This document shows positions 27,401-35,111 of a DNA stretch of 64,000 nucleotides, piece by piece. Source of the DNA: DASRAU01 sp035638075 (GTDB taxonomy: Bacteria; Acidobacteriota; Polarisedimenticolia; Gp22-AA2); the NCBI GenBank assembly GCA_035638075.1, contig DASRAU010000021.1, positions 62,001-126,000 on the forward strand. The letters run 5' to 3'. Under the pieces are notes generated by a model. The model did no database searches and was not told the DNA's origin. It saw nothing but the letters and a program-made list of their open reading frames with translations. Position numbers and translations under genes: made by a program. Position 1 is the stretch's first letter. Each line of letters opens with the position of its first letter.

Positions 27401-27458
27401 CGACCCGTTCCACAAGTCGGGATCCGTCGGCCAGTTCTACATCGCCATCGACTTCTAG
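24417..27458 (+). CDS. Metallopeptidase / beta-propeller / outer-membrane barrel fusion
   Basis: A 1013-residue exported protein with three parts. After the signal peptide (ending AQAHA), residues 25-270 form a gluzincin-type peptidase domain with HELTH at 139-143 and the downstream Glu in PGWVMEGMASY at 169. Residues 290-600 contain TolB/PD40-like propeller blades (FSPALSPSGDLIAVFTTRW, LTWSPDGDMVAMFA, SPSWSPDKNVIAFEG, NPAWSHDGKQVLYN, MPTFSRDGKTVYYTS). Residues about 640-1013 look like an Omp85/surface-antigen barrel: GGLNYLRGYDFRDF, YTNIEFRFPLVDALVFP, terminal strand VGQFYIAIDF. It should span the outer membrane with peptidase and propeller in the periplasm. It is translationally coupled to the TPR protein. 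Confidence 0.8.
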   Translation: MIRPGRALGVAVAAALLLLLLPAQAHAFGKNKIVYQDFKWSIYKAPHFDVYYYPEEAPMLEQVVSFAESQYTRLSQILDHEIKFRINLIVYRTHAEFEQTNISLGFIPQYVAAFSEPLADRMVVPLDLPPDELYALFGHELTHVFQFSLLYQESVSRAFRSNAPGWVMEGMASYMAQDESSLDLMIIRDAVIYGLIPPIHRVQVTNFLTYRFGHAAFAFIEEKYGQEGLRTFIAEFRKSLLTNNIEKPIQDAFGIDGDEFDRQFKKYLQKKYLPILLEKKEPQDYGHEIAKKDPREADVVNFSPALSPSGDLIAVFTTRWRDLDACILSARDGKVWRPLTKGFTNKYEDLVYGAFQGKKDLTWSPDGDMVAMFARKENERVLLIHSAVDGNLKQVVSIPGIDDELSPSWSPDKNVIAFEGVKDGVTDIFTYNLHTKAIQNLTQDTFFDSNPAWSHDGKQVLYNRRIGPATKVFMVDANDPTRKVQLTFGESDDLMPTFSRDGKTVYYTSDVDGGIYNLHALSLESGDIRRLTSLAGGAFTPQELPDEGGKTSLAFSAYAEGRLKIYRMQPGEPEGVKLAADQSQEPADLQPFEPPLRLSLDEAAKKPYDKIHFHLENAPSVLVGVADDGTLLGNATVLLSDLLGDRRMVFDFQSVSTFSNFFYQYLNVRKRMQWGAFIRDYRDYYIAQSVSTNAIARTNESFSTTAVGGTVAWPFNRYYRISGSAGYTMRSYTRPVLQLDGTISYPSTDEKFPFVGWALDGDTTRYQEFGPYHGQRYRLSQYYAPTVQISSGDQSVTASTLNTELDYRIYRKVTARSLFAIRLAAYVSNGEAYNIYSTGGLNYLRGYDFRDFYGNRVAYTNIEFRFPLVDALVFPVGILRDIRGFAFLDVAAAWFQGDLFTHPDSTPYLTDMADPKHLYALDQNNNVIPKTFHFWDSENDKLGDGRGAYGFGFNVFLGPFQLTWSYAHQLENTMEVCDTSGDGVCDPKTDVRRIDDPFHKSGSVGQFYIAIDF

Positions 27459-28357
27459 CTAGCCGGGCTGCGCCGAGGCGCGTCCAAGCGACAGCGCCGC
27501 CGCGGCGAGCGCGAGCAGGAGACCCAGGAGAGGCAGAATCGCCAGGACGTCGGCGGGCGGAAACCGTCCGGCCGCGAGCGCCAGGAGCGGGTTCTCCCGG
27601 TAGGGATTCGATCGCACCAGCATCCACCAGGTGAGCCGCAGGCCCGCGAGCGCGAGCAGGCCCCCGGCGAGCCCCTGTGTCGCCGCGCCGAGCAGGAACG
27701 GCGCCCGGATGAACGAGGCGGTCGCGCCGACGAGCTTCATGATCTCGATCTCCTCGCGGCGCGCCAGGACCGTGAGCCGCACGACGGCGCCGACCGTCAC
27801 CATCACCGCCATCACCAGGAGCGCGCCGAGACCGTAGCCGCCGTTGCGGAAGAAGTCGAGGAGCGCCGTCAGCCGCTCGAACCAGCCGCGGTCGAAGCGG
27901 ACTTCGTCCACGCCGGGACCGACCTTGTACGCCTTCGCCAGCCGCTCCGCCTCCTCGGCTCCCTGGTGCGCCGGCCGCAGCACCACCTCGAACGAGGCCG
28001 GGAAGAGGTTCTCGCCGAGCCCGGCCGAGATCCCCGACAGGCGCGGGAAGCGGCCCTCGAAGCGCCGGCGCGCTTCTTCCGCCGGCACCAGCCGCGCCTC
28101 CGCGACGGCGTCGTCCGACACCAGTCCCATGCGCACGGCTTCGATCTCTTCGCGGGTCGCGTCGGGGCGCATGTAGACCTGCATCTGCAATTCCTTCCCG
28201 AGCGTCGCCGTGGCGAGCCGCACGTTCCAGGCGATGAGGACGAACATCCCCAGGACGTACAGCGACACCGCCATCGACAGGGTCGCCAGGAGTGTCAGGG
28301 CCGGGTGCCGCGTCAGCCCGTCGCGCGCCTCCTTCAGGATCGGCAGGAGGATCGCCG

Positions 28358-28361
<4 letters not shown>
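27459..28361 (-). CDS. ftsX: Cell-division protein FtsX
   Basis: A 300-residue four-helix permease partner of FtsE. FtsEX couples ATP hydrolysis to activation of periplasmic murein hydrolases during division. It has a cytoplasmic N-terminus (LPILKEARDGLTRHPALTLL), TM1 near 22-45 and an extracellular domain with the family pattern LGKELQMQVYMRPDATREEI. Further helices follow near 175-200 (LGALLVMAVMVTVGAVVRLT, then ARREEIEIMKLVGATASFI, the classic FtsX motif), 220-245 and 275-295. The start ATG overlaps the ftsE stop by four bases, the usual ftsE-ftsX order. It is convergent with the peptidase/barrel gene. Confidence 0.93.
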
Positions 28362-29023
<662 letters not shown>

Positions 29024-29078
29024 CGCGGCGGCCGCCGCGCGGAGCCGCATTCCGCCCGGTGCGCGGCGCGGGCCCCGC

Positions 29079-30545
29079 TCACGAGTCGAGTCGTTCCTTC
29101 AGGAGCCGGTTCACGACGGACGGGTTCGCCTTGCCTCCGGTCGCCTTCATGATCTGGCCGACCAGGAACCCGAGCACGCCGGTCTTGCCGCCTTTGTACG
29201 ACGCGACCTGCCCCGGATTCGCCGCGAGGACCGCGTCCACGGCAGCGGCGATGGCGCCTTCGTCGGAGACCTGCGTCAGGCCGCGCGCCTTCACGAGCTC
29301 CGCCGGGTCGGCGCCGCTCGTCCAGATCTCCTCGAACAGCTCCTTGGCGATCTTGCCGGAGACAGCACCGCTCTCCACCAGCTTCACGAGCGCGCCCAGC
29401 CGCTCGGGCGGGAGCGGCGCCGCCTCGATGCCGCTCTCCCCTCCCTTCAGCTTGCGCAGCACCTCGGTCAGGACCCACGACGCCGCGGTCTTCGGCGCCC
29501 CCGATGCCTTCGCGGCCGCCTCGAAGTAATCGCCCAGCGCCCTGTCGCTCGTCAGCACGCGGGCGTCCTGATCCTTGATCCCGAGCGGGCCGACGTAGCG
29601 CGCGCGCCGATCCCACGGCAGCTCCGGAAGGTCGTTCCGGATCGCCTCGACCCACTCCGGGGCGACGACGAGCGGCGGCAGGTCCGGCTCGGGGAAGTAG
29701 CGGTAGTCGTGCGCCTCCTCCTTCGAGCGCATGGAGTGGGTGCGATCCTCCCTGGGATCGTAGAGGCGCGTCTCCTGCACGATGGTGCCGCCGCCGTCGA
29801 GCACCGCCGCCTGGCGGACGATCTCGTGCTCGATGCCGAACTGGACGAACTTGAACGAGTTGAGGTTCTTCAGCTCGACCTTGACGCCGAACTTCGTCTG
29901 CCCCTTCGGCCGCAGGGACACGTTGGCGTCGCAGCGCAGCGACCCCTCCTCCATATTGCCGTCGGTGACGCCGATCCAGACGAGGGCATTGCGGAGCGTC
30001 GAGAAGTAGGCGTGCGCTTCCTGCGGCGATCGCAGGTCCGCCTCGGAGACGATCTCGATGAGCGGCATGCCGGAGCGGTTGAAGTCCACGTACGAGCGCG
30101 TGGCGGAGTCGTGGAACCCCTCGTGCAGGAGCTTCCCGGCGTCCTCCTCCATGTGGATGCGCGTCAGCCGCACCTTCTTGGGCCCGCCGGGCGTGTCGAT
30201 CTCCAGCCAGCCGCCGGTCATGAGAGGCCGGTCGAACATCGAGATCTGGTAGCCCTTCGGCAGGTCCGGGTAGAAGTAGTTCTTGCGCGCGAAGATCGAA
30301 CGCTCCTGAATGTCGCAGTGGAGCGCCAGCCCGGCCCGCACCGCGAACTCGACCGATTTCCGGTTGAGCACCGGCAAAACCCCCGGCATGCCGAGGCAGA
30401 CCGGGCAGACCTGGGTGTTCGGCGGCGCGCCGAACTTCGTCGGGCAGCCGCAGAAAATCTTCGAGGCGGTGAGGAGCTGGCAGTGGACTTCCAGCCCGAT
30501 CACCGGTTCCCAGCGTTCCAGGGGATTGGCGTGGGGGTTCGACAT
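29079..30545 (-). CDS. gatB: Aspartyl/glutamyl-tRNA amidotransferase subunit B
   Basis: A 488-residue GatB, the kinase/transamidation subunit of GatCAB that converts Glu-tRNA(Gln) (and Asp-tRNA(Asn)) to the amide forms. Visible hallmarks: WEPVIGLEVHCQL, the zinc-binding CGCP and CPVCLGMPGVLPVLN, FARKNYFYPDLPKGYQIS, RIHMEEDAGKL, DFNRSGMPLIEIVSE, EEGSLRCDANVSLR and VELKNLNSFKFVQ. The C-terminal helical and YqeY-like domain is complete (GFLVGQIMKATGGKANPSVV). GatA and GatC are not in the window. It is divergent from gpsA, with overlapping extended -10 elements between them. Confidence 0.96.
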   Translation of the reverse strand: MSNPHANPLERWEPVIGLEVHCQLLTASKIFCGCPTKFGAPPNTQVCPVCLGMPGVLPVLNRKSVEFAVRAGLALHCDIQERSIFARKNYFYPDLPKGYQISMFDRPLMTGGWLEIDTPGGPKKVRLTRIHMEEDAGKLLHEGFHDSATRSYVDFNRSGMPLIEIVSEADLRSPQEAHAYFSTLRNALVWIGVTDGNMEEGSLRCDANVSLRPKGQTKFGVKVELKNLNSFKFVQFGIEHEIVRQAAVLDGGGTIVQETRLYDPREDRTHSMRSKEEAHDYRYFPEPDLPPLVVAPEWVEAIRNDLPELPWDRRARYVGPLGIKDQDARVLTSDRALGDYFEAAAKASGAPKTAASWVLTEVLRKLKGGESGIEAAPLPPERLGALVKLVESGAVSGKIAKELFEEIWTSGADPAELVKARGLTQVSDEGAIAAAVDAVLAANPGQVASYKGGKTGVLGFLVGQIMKATGGKANPSVVNRLLKERLDS

Positions 30546-30571
30546 GCTGACCCGGTCGGAGCCGGGGCGGC

Positions 30572-30594
30572 ATCGTAGCAGAAAATGCTAGAGT
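30572..30594. promoter_or_regulatory. Back-to-back extended -10 elements between gatB and gpsA
   Basis: On the plus strand TGC-TAGAGT (30586-30594) faces gpsA; on the minus strand TGC-TACGAT (30580-30572) faces gatB. Their TGC parts form the inverted repeat TAGCA-GAAAA-TGCTA (30576-30590), so each promoter's upstream region is the other's early transcribed region. Confidence 0.45.
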
Positions 30595-30633
30595 ACCGGC
30601 CGCCGGACGCGTCGCTCCGGCCGGGAGAACAGC

Positions 30634-31659
30634 GTGGCCAGCGTGCGCGTCGCGATTCTCGGCGCCGGCAATCTGGGAACGGCGCTCGGCATCGTCCTGA
30701 CCGGCGGCACCCCCGGCATCCGCGCCGGGCGCAACCGGCACGTCGTCGTCTGGACCATCGAGGGCGACGTCGCCGAAGAGATCCGCACCCGCCGGCAGAA
30801 CCGCAAGTACCTCCCCGACGTCGAGCTGCCGCGCGGCCTCCAGGTCACCATGGACCTGAAGGAAGCGCTCTCCGGTGCCGACGTGGTGATCTTCGCCCTC
30901 CCATCGAAGGTGGTGAAGGAAGTCGCGCGGCAGGTGGCGGCGATCTACGGCGCATCCGCACCGGTGCCGAAGCCGGCCCTGGTCAGCGCTTCGAAGGGTC
31001 TCGAGCCCGAGACCGACCGGCGCATGAGCCAGGTGATCGCCGCCGAGCTGCCGGCGGCGCTCGGGATCCCGGTGATGGCGATCTCGGGCCCGTCGATCGC
31101 GCACGAGCTGAGCCGGGGCGTGGTCACCGCGGTCACCCTCGCCTACAGCGACCCGCGCCCGGCCCGCGCCGTGCGCCGGCAGATCCAGACGCCCATCCTG
31201 CGCTTCGACATCAGCCGCGACATCGCCGGCGTCGAGCTGGGAGGGGTGCTGAAGAACGCCTACACGCTTCTCTTCGGGCTGTGCGACGGGCTCGGCCTGG
31301 GACTCAACACCAAGGCGGCCCTCCTGACGCGCGCCCTCCCCGAGATGACCCGTCTCGGGGTCGCCCTCGGCGGCCGGCGCGCCACGTTCCTGTCGCTGCC
31401 CGGGCTCGGCGATCTCATCGGCACGGGGCTCAGCCACCACAGCCGCAATCGCCGCATGGGCGAGGAGCTCATCCGCCGCGCCTCGCACGAGGAGGCCCTC
31501 GCGTCGATCCCCGGGGTGGTGGAAGGAGTCGGCTCGCTCGCCCTGGCCCGCGCGCTCGCCGCCAAGCGCAAGATGAAGCTCCCCATCCTCGAGGGGCTGG
31601 CCGCCATCCTCGACCGGAAGGCCGACCCTCTCGCCACGATCACCAAGCTGGCGGGGTGA
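30634..31659 (+). CDS. gpsA: Glycerol-3-phosphate dehydrogenase [NAD(P)+]
   Basis: A 341-residue cytosolic enzyme that reduces dihydroxyacetone phosphate to sn-glycerol-3-phosphate for phospholipid synthesis. The Rossmann motif GAGNLGTALGIV (commonly GAGSWGTALA) starts the protein. NRKYLPDVELPRGLQVTMDL, ADVVIFALPSKVV, SASKGLEP, ISGPSIAHEL, GGVLKNAYTLLFGLCDGL (catalytic Lys) and LPGLGDLIGT complete the family pattern, ending with PILEGLAAIL. It starts with GTG at 30634. The M1 peptidase gene begins 50 bases after its stop on the same strand and may be co-transcribed. Confidence 0.94.
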   Translation: MASVRVAILGAGNLGTALGIVLTGGTPGIRAGRNRHVVVWTIEGDVAEEIRTRRQNRKYLPDVELPRGLQVTMDLKEALSGADVVIFALPSKVVKEVARQVAAIYGASAPVPKPALVSASKGLEPETDRRMSQVIAAELPAALGIPVMAISGPSIAHELSRGVVTAVTLAYSDPRPARAVRRQIQTPILRFDISRDIAGVELGGVLKNAYTLLFGLCDGLGLGLNTKAALLTRALPEMTRLGVALGGRRATFLSLPGLGDLIGTGLSHHSRNRRMGEELIRRASHEEALASIPGVVEGVGSLALARALAAKRKMKLPILEGLAAILDRKADPLATITKLAG

Positions 31660-31709
31660 GGTCGTCCCGTGAGACGATCGGCCCTCGCGCCCATTCCGGA
31701 GACGATGAC

Positions 31710-34196
31710 ATGAAGGGACCCGCCGATCTGACCCGGCCATGGCTTCTGGCCGCGCTTCTCCTGCTTCCCGGCGTCACGATGGCGCAGTCTCCCGCCCCGC
31801 CGCCGGCTGCGCATGGTGCCGCTCCCGCCGCGCCCACCGCCCCGACCGGTCCGACCGAGAACGTCCTGGTCACGGCCTCCCCCATCACGACGCAGGCCGA
31901 CATGGAATCGATCTTCGACCAGATCTACACGGTCCCTCTCGACACCGAGAAGCCGTATGCGATCGCCGGGCTGACGATCAAGCGGGACACCATGGAAATC
32001 GCCCTGACGCGCGGCACGCTGTGGCTGGCGAAGCCGATCGCCGGGCAGGTCACCGGGGCCTACTTCACCGGCACCGCGACCATGCGCCTGAGCATCCCGA
32101 GCGCCATCGACCGCAAGCGCCTCGAGGAGGCCATTGGCCGGCCGACCATCGACATGCCGATCAGCGAAGTCGTGCTGCGCTTCGACGACGGCAGCGAGAA
32201 GGAGATCCTGGCGGCGGCCAAGCCGGCCGCCGGGGTGCCGCCTCCCGGGACCACCTGGAACGACAGGCTCAAGGTGGACGCCTTGTCGGATGAGGCCACC
32301 CCGATGGATTTCCTCCACACGTGGATCAACAACCTCAAGTACACGACGCTCTTCACGGCCGATTTTCCCGGGTCGGACGGCAAGACCTGGTTCCGCTACG
32401 TCCACAACGGCGGGCACCGCATCGAGGACGCTCTCTACAAGGAGGAGTTCCTCGGGGCGGGGGGCAAGCGCCTCGACCGCATCCTGGCGCACTTCCACCG
32501 GCCCGAGGACTACGACGCCAAGGGGAACTACGACCTGATGCCCGAATCGGACGCCAAGGAAGCCGCGCTCGTCCGCAACGTCGAGATGACCGTGTCGATC
32601 CCCAACACCAAGGCGGTGGCGATCGACGCGAAGCTCACCGTCGAGGCGCTGCGCGACAACCTGCGCGCCGTCCGCTTCGACTTCATCAACAACCTGGACG
32701 ACTCGGGTCTCTGGGACGCCAAGGGGCGGCTCGTGACCGACGGCTTCGTCGGGGACGGTTCCGGCAACGCGCTCCCCTACCTGCACCGCTGGCACGAGCT
32801 GATCGTGCTGCTGCCGAAACCCCTGGCGAAGGGCGAGCGGACCGTCGTGAGCGTGAAGGCGAACGAGGACACCATCATCCAGCTCACCGAGAAGTCCTAC
32901 GTCATCTACACCACCTACCCGTGGTTCCCGCAGATCGGCGAGCTGGGAGGGCGCTACACCATCGACTGGACGGTCAAGATCGCCAAGCCCATGGTCGCCG
33001 CCGGCACCGGCGACGTGGTGAAGGAATGGCAGGAGGGCGACCTCAACTGCGCCCGGTGGAAGAGCGACGTCCCGGTGCAGTTCGCCTCGTTCATCTTCGG
33101 GTCGTTCAAGGTCGCGCAGGGGACGTACAAGCGCGAGGCGCCCCTCACCGGCGAGATCCCGATCCGCGTCTACACCATCCTCGGAGGCGACCAGCATTCC
33201 AAGGCGAACCCCGACGCGGTCATCTACAACATCGGCCAGGGGATCAAGATGTACGAGACCATCTACGGTCCCTTCCCCTACGGGCAGCTCGACGTCGCCG
33301 AGATGGCGAAGTACCAGGGCTTCGCCCAGGCGCCGGCCGGCGTGCTCCTCATCAGCAGCGTGGCCGTCGGCGGGACGGCGCTGGCCGACCAGGACGGCGA
33401 GGTCTACGCCGTCAACATCGAAGAGCAGGGCGGGCTCGGAAAGGTCGGCGGCGGCGGCACCGGCGACCAGTTCGTCTTCCACGAGCTGGCGCACCAGTGG
33501 TGGGGCCACAACGTCTCCTGGGTCGGGGCCGAGGACCAGTGGATGAGCGAGGCGCTCGCGGAATACAGCGCCGGCATGATGGTGGACGCCATCGATCCGA
33601 AGCGCTTCGATCTGATGCGCAAAGGGTGGCGGAAGGAGGCGATCAACGGCGATCCCTTTGGAACGCTCGCCACCGCCAACACCTCCGAGACGCCGGAGCA
33701 CCCGGGGGAGCGCTTCCGTCTCGTCTACTGCAAGGGCCCGTACGTCATCCACATGCTGCGCACCTGGATGGGCTGGGACAAGTTCTCGCAGTACGTGACC
33801 GCGGTGCAGACCAAGTACAAGGGGCAGAGCATCAACAATGACACCCTGGCGCGCGAGGCGGGCAAGATCATGGGCTACAGCATGTTCCCCTTCTTCGATC
33901 AGTGGGTGCGCGACCGCGGCGTCCCGAAGGTGCACTACACCTGGACCGCCGCCCCCGACCCCGAGGGGAAGCAGGTCGTCACCATCAAGCTGCGGCAGGA
34001 GGACAAGGACAACCCGAAGATCCTCATGCTGCCGATCGCGCTCGACTTCGGCAAGAAGGACCCGACGATCGTGCAGAAGCCGCTGCTGAAGGCCGAGGGG
34101 GAGATCCAGCTGCGCGTCCCGGAGAAGCCGAAGGGGGTTTCGCTCGATCCCTCGGAAACGCAGCTCGCCTTCTTCGTCGACGACGCGAAGAAGTAG
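31710..34196 (+). CDS. Secreted M1-family metallopeptidase
   Basis: An 828-residue gluzincin. The signal peptide ends near VTMAQ and a Pro/Ala-rich spacer follows. Residues about 50-210 are an extra beta/alpha region before the M1-like part. The zinc site is HELAHQWWGH at 591-600, with the second-motif Glu at 614 in EDQWMSEALAEY. The GAMEN exopeptidase motif of aminopeptidases is not seen; the equivalent strand reads KYQGFAQAPAGVLLIS. It may therefore be an M1 relative with altered N-terminus recognition. A C-terminal beta domain (VHYTWTAAPDPEGKQVVTIK) completes it. It follows gpsA closely and precedes an alpha/beta hydrolase; both are envelope-directed. Confidence 0.85.
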   Translation: MKGPADLTRPWLLAALLLLPGVTMAQSPAPPPAAHGAAPAAPTAPTGPTENVLVTASPITTQADMESIFDQIYTVPLDTEKPYAIAGLTIKRDTMEIALTRGTLWLAKPIAGQVTGAYFTGTATMRLSIPSAIDRKRLEEAIGRPTIDMPISEVVLRFDDGSEKEILAAAKPAAGVPPPGTTWNDRLKVDALSDEATPMDFLHTWINNLKYTTLFTADFPGSDGKTWFRYVHNGGHRIEDALYKEEFLGAGGKRLDRILAHFHRPEDYDAKGNYDLMPESDAKEAALVRNVEMTVSIPNTKAVAIDAKLTVEALRDNLRAVRFDFINNLDDSGLWDAKGRLVTDGFVGDGSGNALPYLHRWHELIVLLPKPLAKGERTVVSVKANEDTIIQLTEKSYVIYTTYPWFPQIGELGGRYTIDWTVKIAKPMVAAGTGDVVKEWQEGDLNCARWKSDVPVQFASFIFGSFKVAQGTYKREAPLTGEIPIRVYTILGGDQHSKANPDAVIYNIGQGIKMYETIYGPFPYGQLDVAEMAKYQGFAQAPAGVLLISSVAVGGTALADQDGEVYAVNIEEQGGLGKVGGGGTGDQFVFHELAHQWWGHNVSWVGAEDQWMSEALAEYSAGMMVDAIDPKRFDLMRKGWRKEAINGDPFGTLATANTSETPEHPGERFRLVYCKGPYVIHMLRTWMGWDKFSQYVTAVQTKYKGQSINNDTLAREAGKIMGYSMFPFFDQWVRDRGVPKVHYTWTAAPDPEGKQVVTIKLRQEDKDNPKILMLPIALDFGKKDPTIVQKPLLKAEGEIQLRVPEKPKGVSLDPSETQLAFFVDDAKK

Positions 34197-34235
34197 CCCG
34201 CCGACGCCGCGCGGTCCTCGGACAGCCCACGATCC

Positions 34236-35069
34236 ATGAGGATCATCGCCGCCATCGTCGTGGCCGCGATCGTGCTGTTCCTCCTCCTGAGGATCGGCGT
34301 GCGGATGCTCGAGCCGCGCCTGGCGTTCTTTCCGGTCCGGGAGATTGCGACGACCCCGGCCGCGATCGGCCTGCACCACGAAACGCTCGTCGCCGTCACC
34401 TCCGACGGCCTGCGCCTGAACGGATGGTACGTGCCGCCGACGACGGGAGCGCCCGCCTGGACGATCCTCGTCTTCCACGGCAACGCCGAGAACATCGGCT
34501 CGGGTCTTGCGCTCGTGGAACGGGCTCACGCGGCCGGCTTCGGCGTGGCGCTCGCGGAATACCGCGGCTACGCCGGCAACCCCGGTTCTCCTTCCGAGGA
34601 GGGGATCGCGCTCGACGGCGAGGCCTTCTGGCGCGTGCTGACCTCCCGCCCGGGCATCGATCCCGCGCGCGTCGCCGTGTGGGGCCGTTCGATCGGAACC
34701 TCGGTGGCGGTCCGCCTGGCCGCGGCCGGGCATGGGGGCGCCCTGGTGCTCGAATCCCCTTTCCGGTCGGCGCGCACGCTCCTGCGCGACGCCGGTGCGT
34801 GGTTTCTCTCGACGCTTTCCGTCTTCGGACGCTACCGCTTCGACCAGGAATCGCGCATCGGAGAGGTGCGCGTCCCGCTCCTCATCGTGCACGGCACGTC
34901 CGACGAAGTGGTCCCCTTCTCGCACGGCCGGAGGTTGTACGAGGTCGCCCGGGCGCCGAAGGTGTTCGTCGCCATCCCGGGCGGGGGCCACAACGATCTC
35001 TGGGCCCGGCACGCCACGGAGGTCTGGACCGCGGCGGAGACCTTTCTCAGGAAGCCGCCGCCGTCCTGA
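34236..35069 (+). CDS. Membrane-anchored alpha/beta hydrolase (ABHD13/BEM46-like)
   Basis: A 277-residue hydrolase with one N-terminal membrane helix (IIAAIVVAAIVLFLLLRIG) and a catalytic domain outside it or on its cytoplasmic side. Motifs: LVFHGNAENIGSGL (oxyanion), ALAEYRGYAGNPGSPSEEG (typical of the BEM46/ABHD13 group), nucleophile elbow VWGRSIGTSVA (Ser), VHGTSDEVVPFSHG (Asp) and GGGHNDLW (His), so the triad is intact. Substrates of this group are poorly defined; esters or thioesters are likely. It ends in a stem shared with the convergent kinase gene. Confidence 0.85.
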   Translation: MRIIAAIVVAAIVLFLLLRIGVRMLEPRLAFFPVREIATTPAAIGLHHETLVAVTSDGLRLNGWYVPPTTGAPAWTILVFHGNAENIGSGLALVERAHAAGFGVALAEYRGYAGNPGSPSEEGIALDGEAFWRVLTSRPGIDPARVAVWGRSIGTSVAVRLAAAGHGGALVLESPFRSARTLLRDAGAWFLSTLSVFGRYRFDQESRIGEVRVPLLIVHGTSDEVVPFSHGRRLYEVARAPKVFVAIPGGGHNDLWARHATEVWTAAETFLRKPPPS

Positions 35070-35110
35070 GGCCCGGGCCGGGTCGTCGGGGCTTGGAGCG
35101 ACCGGGCCTC
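35068..35110. terminator. Bidirectional stem between convergent genes
   Basis: GAGGCCCGG (35068-35076) pairs perfectly with CCGGGCCTC (35102-35110) across a 25-base GC-rich loop, two bases before the kinase stop codon. No T-tract on either strand. Confidence 0.4.
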
Positions 35111-35111
35111 G

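Noticed and set aside
31260..35012. 1250-codon minus-strand open frame
   Set aside because: It crosses gpsA, the M1 peptidase and the hydrolase in antisense, has no domain motif and is explained by codon bias of the real genes.
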